From positions 293,052 through 335,085 of the forward strand of contig JABMDK010000017.1 of NCBI GenBank assembly GCA_015903995.1: DNA of 42,034 nucleotides. Reading direction: 5' to 3'. Below, one piece after another: positions 37,305 to 42,034 of the stretch (its first letter is position 1; each line of letters begins with the position of its first letter). Both the position numbers and the translations under genes were made by a program. The DNA is from Nitrospira sp. Its GTDB lineage: Bacteria; Nitrospirota; Nitrospiria; Nitrospirales; Nitrospiraceae. The notes beneath the pieces are model-generated. The model saw only the letters and a program-made list of their open reading frames with translations. It was not told where the DNA came from and did no database searches.

Positions 37305-37670
37305 CTATTCCGGTGCAGCGCTCACCTTTGTCCCTTCTTTAACCGGTGGCTCAATCGTAATATTTGGACCTTGCACCTTTGGAAGTAGTCCGGCTCCAGG
37401 TTTCTCAATGAGACGTTCGTCGTTGTGGTTAAAGAACAGGTTTTGTTTGGAACGATTATCGTCAAACATCGCCGCATTGGTGAGGGCCTCTTGGTTTCTG
37501 GCATTGGCCTGTCCCGGATCATTGGCCAGTGATTGACCAGTTACAGGATCAACGGCCTTGCCCATCGGATATCCGGGGTGTTTGGGTAGCATGGCTGGAT
37601 TGGCGAACGCGAGCGAGACCATCAAGGGCACAACGGCAGTTGCAAACAACATCATGGTTGAGGTTTTCAT
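37305..37670 (-). CDS. Small secreted protein of unknown function
   Basis: A 121-residue exported protein. MKTSTMMLFATAVVPLMVSLAFA is a signal peptide with cleavage at AFA|NP. The mature part is Asn/Pro/Gly-rich and polar (KAVDPVTGQSLANDPGQANA, FDDNRSKQNLFFNHNDERL), with no cysteine and no family I recognise. AGGAGG lies seven bases before ATG 37670, settling the start against 37706. It is the most downstream gene of a minus-strand set of exported proteins, and is separated from the next by about 245 bp that hold no gene. Confidence 0.75.
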   Translation of the reverse strand: MKTSTMMLFATAVVPLMVSLAFANPAMLPKHPGYPMGKAVDPVTGQSLANDPGQANARNQEALTNAAMFDDNRSKQNLFFNHNDERLIEKPGAGLLPKVQGPNITIEPPVKEGTKVSAAPE

Positions 37671-37914
37671 GGCGAAACCTCCTGGATAGGGTGGAAGAGA
37701 CAACAACGTCCTCTCGGATACAAGGCCTCCGAGGGCGTCAGTAGATGGGCAGGCACGGGAGGGATTAAGAACAAAGGCGGCTACCCCGGTTTCATAAAGA
37801 CCTCCGGGACATCATTCAGCATCGCTCTGGAATGGGCCGGAGTCAAGCCGGAGGAAGTCGGCACAGGGTATGGGTTTGCAGAGACCAAAGGCGAGGATTG
37901 GAGAGGGCAGCGTG

Positions 37915-38949
37915 TTAAAATCCAAGTTCTTTTTCGAGGTCGGCTTTCTTCTTATCGAATTGTTTTTGGTCGGCTTCGCTCTTTTGGGTGAACGACTTCT
38001 TCATGCTTTCACCGGCCTTTTCCTGGTCGGCTTCGCTCTTTTGGGTGAACGACTTCTTCATGCTTTCACCGGCCTTTTCCACGACTTGCTGAGACTCCTC
38101 ATTCTTTTTCTTGATTTGAGCAGCCAAACCCTTCGCCTTCGGCGAACCGGAAAATTCGTAATAGACCATGGCTTGACCCTGGGAGAAGGTTGGATCCGGC
38201 CGCTTCATGATGGTATCGCCTCGCTGTTCAGCTCGATCTCTGGCTGGTTTGTCTCCGCCCTGCAGGAATTTCATCCACAGTGACGCGTTCCTGAGTTTCT
38301 CGATCGACTGCATGGTCGACTGACCCAACTCGCCGATATTGCCGGTGAGACCCTGGGCATCTTTCTCCTCTGATTTCATCAGTCGATCGGCATTGACCGA
38401 TGCCACCTTGGTCAGTTCTTGCCGGAATGCCGGTGGAGAGTTGTAAGGCTGCCTTGATCCGGTAGTGCCATCGACCGGGCCATAGCGGCCGTTATCGATG
38501 TTCCAGGCGGCCTCGAACAGGCGCAGGTCCTCAGGCTTGGCTTGAACGGCCTTGATCAGGACCCGGTTGGCGTCCTGGTGGTCGCCGATGGCCTCGTAGT
38601 ACTGAAAGGCTGATGTTTGCCCGTCGGCCCGTACCGGCTCGCCGGAATAAAGAGCGCCTTTCGCTTCAGCTGCCTTGCCGAGGTCCCGCCCCAGTTTGGG
38701 CAGGTTGGCCTTGGCCTTTCCCATGGCATTCTTGTCGTAGCGGTCGATGCACTCGTTTGCTGCCACTCTCATGTACGCGACGAAGAGCGCGGCGGGTTGT
38801 CCGGCTTGTTCCGCCTTTGCAAGCGCGGCCGACTGAGCCAGCGCAGATTTCTTTTCATCGTCGCCCAGGCAAGGATCATCCGCATGAACGGCGGGAGCTG
38901 CGAGGGTCATGAGCATGAGCGAATATCCGGCTACTTTCGACAGGCGCAT
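37915..38949 (-). CDS. Exported protein with 19-residue C-terminal tandem repeat
   Basis: A 344-residue exported protein. MRLSKVAGYSLMLMTLAAPA begins a signal peptide cleaved near VHA|DD. The body is Ala/Lys-rich and helical, with TPR-like spacing (FQYYEAIGDHQDANRVLIKA, RLFEAAWNIDNG), but I do not assign a family. The C-terminus holds two successive copies of a 19-residue unit, KAGESMKKSFTQKSEADQ plus one residue, and ends in a charged coiled-coil-like stretch (KKKADLEKELGF). It starts 15 bp below the DUF4412-like gene and is probably co-transcribed with it. Confidence 0.75.
   Translation of the reverse strand: MRLSKVAGYSLMLMTLAAPAVHADDPCLGDDEKKSALAQSAALAKAEQAGQPAALFVAYMRVAANECIDRYDKNAMGKAKANLPKLGRDLGKAAEAKGALYSGEPVRADGQTSAFQYYEAIGDHQDANRVLIKAVQAKPEDLRLFEAAWNIDNGRYGPVDGTTGSRQPYNSPPAFRQELTKVASVNADRLMKSEEKDAQGLTGNIGELGQSTMQSIEKLRNASLWMKFLQGGDKPARDRAEQRGDTIMKRPDPTFSQGQAMVYYEFSGSPKAKGLAAQIKKKNEESQQVVEKAGESMKKSFTQKSEADQEKAGESMKKSFTQKSEADQKQFDKKKADLEKELGF
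37967..38080 (-). repeat. 57-bp in-frame tandem duplication
   Basis: Two adjacent 57-bp units, beginning CGGCTTCGCTCTTTTGGGTG at 37971 and again at 38028, are identical over at least 53 bases. Because 57 is a multiple of three, the repeat adds exactly 19 residues to the protein. Near-perfect identity indicates a recent duplication or ongoing copy-number change. Confidence 0.9.
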
Positions 38950-38964
38950 GGGCGATGACCTCCG

Positions 38965-39708
38965 TTATTTACCGAACAGCCCTTTCATCATCTTGTTGAC
39001 GTCCGGTATTTGATCGCCGAGGCTTTCTCCGGCCTGGCTATCACGAGGCTGTTTTCCACCGGACTGGCGCTGGCGCGGGTTTTTTTTCATCTCCTCCATA
39101 TTGGGCATGCCGCCCATCCCCATCATGGCGCCCATGTCGTTCTTCGTGTAGCCGGCTGGTATTTCGAAGAGGGCCGGGTTTTGCTTTTCGATTTTTAGAT
39201 TGCTCAGCTCGCTCGTCATGCGCAGCTTCTTGTCGCCTTCTTTCGATAGCATGTCCATCTTGACGGTGATGCCTTCTTTCGTGGTCCAGAAGAAGCCACC
39301 GAATTTTCCGGATCCGTCCTTCTTCACCGCAACGATCTTGGACTTGGTGGCCTTCACTCCGTTGATTGTTTCCTGGCCCACTTCGGTCTGCTCGACGATG
39401 TCGAATCCGTCCATGCCGGAGGCGTTTGAGGCATCCATCGGCATTTCCATGTACATGTCTCCCATCAACTGCCACACCACCTTCTTGTCCTTCCGAACGA
39501 TCGATGTCATGCCGTCCGATCCGCCCATCTCCATCCGGTCCTTGTTCACCGTGTGGTAGATGCGGGATTTCATCGTCATGCCGCCTTCCGTCTCCATCGT
39601 GCTGTCGGCTGAGTAATCTACTTGTACTTCAGGTGGGGGTGCAGCACTCACTGCGAGAGGGACAAGCAGTACGCATGTCAAGAGACCGACGCTACGCAAG
39701 CATTTCAT
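38965..39708 (-). CDS. Exported DUF4412/LolA-like protein
   Basis: A 247-residue exported protein. MKCLRSVGLLTCVLLVPLAVSA is a signal peptide. The body runs VQVDYSADSTMETEGGMTMK, RIYHTVNKDRMEM, SIVRKDKKVVWQLMGD, INGVKATKSKIVAVKK, FFWTTKEGITVKMDML and ALFEIPAGY. This order resembles DUF4412 and outer-membrane lipoprotein-sorting (LolA/LolB-like) folds, which bind lipid in a half-barrel. The tail is Met/Gly-rich (MGAMMGMGGMPNMEEM), then polar, and could bind metal. GTAGGAGG precedes ATG 39708, excluding the start at 39804. It leads into the 344-residue repeat protein. Confidence 0.72.
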   Translation of the reverse strand: MKCLRSVGLLTCVLLVPLAVSAAPPPEVQVDYSADSTMETEGGMTMKSRIYHTVNKDRMEMGGSDGMTSIVRKDKKVVWQLMGDMYMEMPMDASNASGMDGFDIVEQTEVGQETINGVKATKSKIVAVKKDGSGKFGGFFWTTKEGITVKMDMLSKEGDKKLRMTSELSNLKIEKQNPALFEIPAGYTKNDMGAMMGMGGMPNMEEMKKNPRQRQSGGKQPRDSQAGESLGDQIPDVNKMMKGLFGK

Positions 39709-39800
39709 GGATTGTCCTCCTACAGAGAGATGATTTGGGGCGAGGTAGGATATCGAGAATTTCTCGGAACAGTCAATAGGGAGAAGTCCAGGGGATTGAT

Positions 39801-40535
39801 TCATGATAACTGCAGACCGATCGGGAATGTGGCGGCATAGCCGTCGTGTGTTGGGGACGGCTTCACGATCAATTGTTCACCGCCGTCTCGAAAGATGAAA
39901 TCCTGGTGATTACGCACCGGACGTCGTCCTTTCGACGAGTAGGGAAGAGCGGTATGAATCCGATCCGTCACCTCATCGGGAAAGTATAATTGTGAGGTAA
40001 ACTCAAAACCTCTCCGCGTCACCGGTGCCGTACGAATCTTAAAGTGAATGTGCACGGTCCGTATCGGATACCAACCCGGGTAGATGGTCAGGAACCGTGC
40101 AGTGCCTTGCGCGTCAGTCAACTGATACCCCCGTAGAAACTTTTTTCCGAGCGTTGTGAACCCTGGATCTTCTACATCGGAATAGACCCCCCTGGCGTCG
40201 CAGTGCCAGATATCGACTTGGGCATCCGGTAAGGGATGGCACTCCCCGGCATGCACACGAGAGAGGTGAAACGTCAGGGCGAACGGTGTCCCAGGCGTGA
40301 TATGCCCGTTGGTCGGATCGGAGCGAATGTCAAAACGGTGCAATCGTTCATCGACGAAGTATGGACCTTCGGTTTGTTCAGGTCGGACGATACAGGGAGA
40401 TTGCGGCGTATCGGAAGCGGCTTGTGCCGGACTGCGCGTTCCGTTCATCAGCCAGATGGCGCTGGTCGCTCCAAGCAACACCATCGCGTCACGGCGAGAG
40501 AGAAGTGGTCCCTTCTGCCCATCCTGCCCATTCAT
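39801..40535 (-). CDS. Tat-exported intradiol ring-cleavage dioxygenase-like protein
   Basis: A 244-residue protein with a Tat signal (SRRDAMVLLGATSAIWLM, cleavage near AQA|AS) and an intradiol dioxygenase domain. All four non-heme Fe(III) ligands are present in family spacing: Y118 (DARGVYSD), Y156 (YPGWYPIR), H162 and H164 (TVHIHFKI). The usual DIWHCDA core and GPYF segment are also seen. Cytosolic relatives cleave catechol or protocatechuate; exported forms are often of unknown substrate. Folding with iron before Tat export fits. AGAAGGG lies upstream of the ATG. Confidence 0.85.
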   Translation of the reverse strand: MNGQDGQKGPLLSRRDAMVLLGATSAIWLMNGTRSPAQAASDTPQSPCIVRPEQTEGPYFVDERLHRFDIRSDPTNGHITPGTPFALTFHLSRVHAGECHPLPDAQVDIWHCDARGVYSDVEDPGFTTLGKKFLRGYQLTDAQGTARFLTIYPGWYPIRTVHIHFKIRTAPVTRRGFEFTSQLYFPDEVTDRIHTALPYSSKGRRPVRNHQDFIFRDGGEQLIVKPSPTHDGYAATFPIGLQLS

Positions 40536-40575
40536 TTCGTCAGACCCTTCTCGCCGTATTATTAAATGGTGATCC

Positions 40576-41289
40576 CTATCTTCTCCTCAAATTCGGAGGA
40601 ACGTGTGATGGAGGTGGTGGAGGGGGCGAAAAAGATGGTGCCCCTCCCGAAAAGCCACGAGAAGGGCCATAGAACCCTCGCCCTCCATAGTAGCCACCAA
40701 ACGGTCCTCCCCAATAGCCACTACCGTATGGGTACAACCCACTCGGACCATAGGGCGGGTAATAGGCACCGTAATATGGATTTCGATCTCTTCGCCGTTG
40801 TGCCGCGATACTCCTCCAGTCGATAATATGCTTGATCTCAAGGATGGGGTAGGTGTAGTCGCTTTCATCAAGTGGTCTCGTGGTTTCGCCTTTCACAGTA
40901 CCGATCACGGTAATGGGCGTGCCTTGAGGGAGACTGGCAGGGTCGAGAAATTGTTCCCGAACCGCGAGAAAGCGGCCTTCTGATCGAAGACGTTCTTCAG
41001 TCAGCATTCCTTCTTGTTCAGTCGGCAGTTGTAAGATTTCCACTTCGGTTCCGGCTTCCGTCCGTTTCGCCTTAATCACGTTCCCGCCGATCATGACCGT
41101 TCGTCCGATATACTCACCGGGGGCTCTTCTGAGATCGGCAAAGCTGACCGTGCTATCGATCTCCTGTTCCAGCCCAAGAGGAACCCCGAGTAATTCCGTA
41201 TCGCGTTGCACTTGATGGATGGATTCTGCGCAGGCCGGGAGTATCAGGACTGCAGCAATCAAGGGAGCGAGTCTTATCGTGCGAAACAT
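40576..41289 (-). CDS. Slp-family outer-membrane lipoprotein
   Basis: A 237-residue lipoprotein. The signal ends in the lipobox LPAC, with C20 as the lipidated residue. The Slp-like domain has FADLRRAPGEYIGRTVMIGG, ILQLPTEQ, GRFLAVREQFLDPASLPQG and ITVIGTVKGE. After about residue 165 comes a low-complexity tail: RRRDRNPYYG, then Tyr/Gly/Pro-rich YYPPYGPSGLYPYGSGYWGG and a Pro run. E. coli Slp is a starvation-induced lipoprotein, but the role here is unknown. GAGGAG precedes the ATG. The inserted MITE-like element ends 16 bp before the start codon, so its upstream region is the element. Confidence 0.85.
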   Translation of the reverse strand: MFRTIRLAPLIAAVLILPACAESIHQVQRDTELLGVPLGLEQEIDSTVSFADLRRAPGEYIGRTVMIGGNVIKAKRTEAGTEVEILQLPTEQEGMLTEERLRSEGRFLAVREQFLDPASLPQGTPITVIGTVKGETTRPLDESDYTYPILEIKHIIDWRSIAAQRRRDRNPYYGAYYPPYGPSGLYPYGSGYWGGPFGGYYGGRGFYGPSRGFSGGAPSFSPPPPPPSHVPPNLRRR

Positions 41290-41304
41290 GGTCGTGCTCC
41301 TCGC

Positions 41305-41513
41305 TTAGCAGGATGCGGAAAAAGACTGCCAGCGGCGTTCTCGCCTCACTCAGAGGCTCAACGTACAGCCCAGAGTACGCTTCGCCTCTTCGCTTGCTGC
41401 GGCCTTGCTGGACGGCCTTTTTGCGCATCCTGCGTGGTCGTTCAGCGTCGTCCTAAATCTCGATCTTTGCGACGGCTACAGAGGTCTCAGTAAGTTTTTC
41501 CGCAACCTGTTAG
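41305..41513. repeat. MITE-like element, copy 2 (complete)
   Basis: A 201-bp element at 41309-41509 is flanked by TTAG on both sides (41305-41308 and 41510-41513). The left end CAGGATGCGGAAAAA and the reverse complement of the right end CAGGTTGCGGAAAAA match at 14 of 15 positions, giving terminal inverted repeats; similarity extends into the flanks. The 4-bp direct flank fits YTAR, the target duplicated by IS5-group transposases. It has no open frame of note and a GC-rich self-complementary interior. It fills the whole space between the outer-membrane gene's stop and the slp ribosome site. Confidence 0.8.
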
Positions 41514-42034
41514 AAGTGATACGACAGCCCACCAAGGAGAAGCTGTGCCCTGTAGTTGCCGCTAAAGCCACCTAACTCACCAAAGGCTTGATCAAATTTC
41601 AGTGTCGCTCCAGTATGCTTATACTCACCAAAGACGGCGATTTTTGGTGTGATGAATGCACGTAACCCCACCAATACATTCCAGGCGACTGCCACATCCG
41701 TATCGCTTCGGACGGTCGTGGTATCTCCGATGTTCGCGATGGCTGCCCCAACACCAGCCCCCACATATGGCTGAAGTGTGCGGCCTGGATAGCGGGCAAT
41801 GAAGTTAACACCGACCGTAGTCAGTCGAAAATGGATGCCGGGAACTTCATCCAGTGTTGCGGTGCGAGGCAAGCTCTTGACATGAGGGTTTGTGTGCAAG
41901 ACCTCCGCTTCGATCCCGTACCAACTGTGGCCGTGGAAATAGCCTACTTTGCCACCATAACTGATCGAATTTTGGAGATCAAAGTCTTCGAAAGGACCTG
42001 CCGCGCCAACCAGCGGACCTGTTCCTGCAATGCT
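41510..42034 (-). CDS. Outer-membrane beta-barrel protein (N-terminus outside window)
   Basis: At least 174 residues, open to the window edge, so the start lies beyond 42034. It shows alternating amphipathic strands: ISYGGKVGYFHGHSWYGIEA, TLQPYVGAGVGAAIANIG, AVAWNVLVGLRAFITPKIAV, FGEYKHTGATLKF and AQLLLGGLSYHF. The last residue is Phe, with aromatic spacing typical of the BAM recognition signal. It fits the OmpA-like/opacity family of 8-stranded barrels. Its TAA stop (41510-41512) lies within the TTAG flank of the MITE-like element. Confidence 0.8.
   Translation of the reverse strand, partial: SIAGTGPLVGAAGPFEDFDLQNSISYGGKVGYFHGHSWYGIEAEVLHTNPHVKSLPRTATLDEVPGIHFRLTTVGVNFIARYPGRTLQPYVGAGVGAAIANIGDTTTVRSDTDVAVAWNVLVGLRAFITPKIAVFGEYKHTGATLKFDQAFGELGGFSGNYRAQLLLGGLSYHF

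Noticed and set aside
37967-38080. Two-unit repeat as a CRISPR array
   Set aside because: The units are adjacent with no spacer and are in frame within a protein.

Overview
The window reads as chromosome of a Nitrospira-like bacterium (phylum Nitrospirota). I infer this from protein style and gene neighbourhoods, not from a marker gene, so confidence is moderate. Most of it is dense housekeeping DNA; no prophage, CRISPR array or complete mobile element is present.

Layout. Positions 1-9119 are all on the minus strand. In transcription order they hold a YggX-like protein with a Cys4 head, two tandem bifunctional-nuclease-family proteins, rplM-rpsI with a clear terminator, argC-argJ, then rpsB-tsf-pyrH-frr-alr (translation elongation and recycling, UMP kinase, alanine racemase). 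Positions 9120-12215 are a decayed spot: an IS5 transposase scrap, a secreted beta-propeller gene broken by a frameshift and cut by a second truncated IS5-family transposase, and non-coding sequence, ending at tRNA-Leu(CAA) with its own promoter. Then come a secreted protein with a strong terminator, a TusA-like protein and a divergent RsmI-like methyltransferase.

Positions 14477-20739 form a heme block on the plus strand: a consensus promoter, ccsA/hemX-like, hemA, hemC, a cobA-hemD fusion, a CBS-domain protein and hemB. It supplies and handles tetrapyrroles from glutamyl-tRNA to uroporphyrinogen III and precorrin-2. It runs on into ribF, tilS, hpt, ftsH, folP, glmM and comEC, an order partly familiar from other bacteria (tilS-hpt-ftsH, ftsH-folP-glmM).

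Positions 30600-33823 are a rearranged patch. Two near-identical mtnA genes each have a scrap resembling the C-terminus of a WecA/MraY-type transferase before them and an antitoxin-like start after them. The first antitoxin is cut by an in-frame TGA, and no toxin is visible. Then follow a surface-adhesin-E-like protein, pyruvate kinase and a divergently placed MinD/ParA-type ATPase.

Positions 37305-42034 are an exported-protein cluster on the minus strand: a small secreted protein, a protein with a 19-residue tandem duplication, a LolA/DUF4412-like protein, a Tat-exported intradiol dioxygenase, a Slp-type lipoprotein and the C-terminal part of an outer-membrane barrel.

The most notable non-gene signal is a roughly 200-bp palindromic-ended repeat present at both ends of the window in the same orientation. 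The complete copy has about 20-bp inverted ends and a TTAG direct flank. That fits the YTAR target of IS5-group transposases, so I read it as a MITE-like element. I found no clear undescribed multi-gene system. The best leads are this element, the duplicated mtnA/antitoxin unit and the exported-protein cluster.
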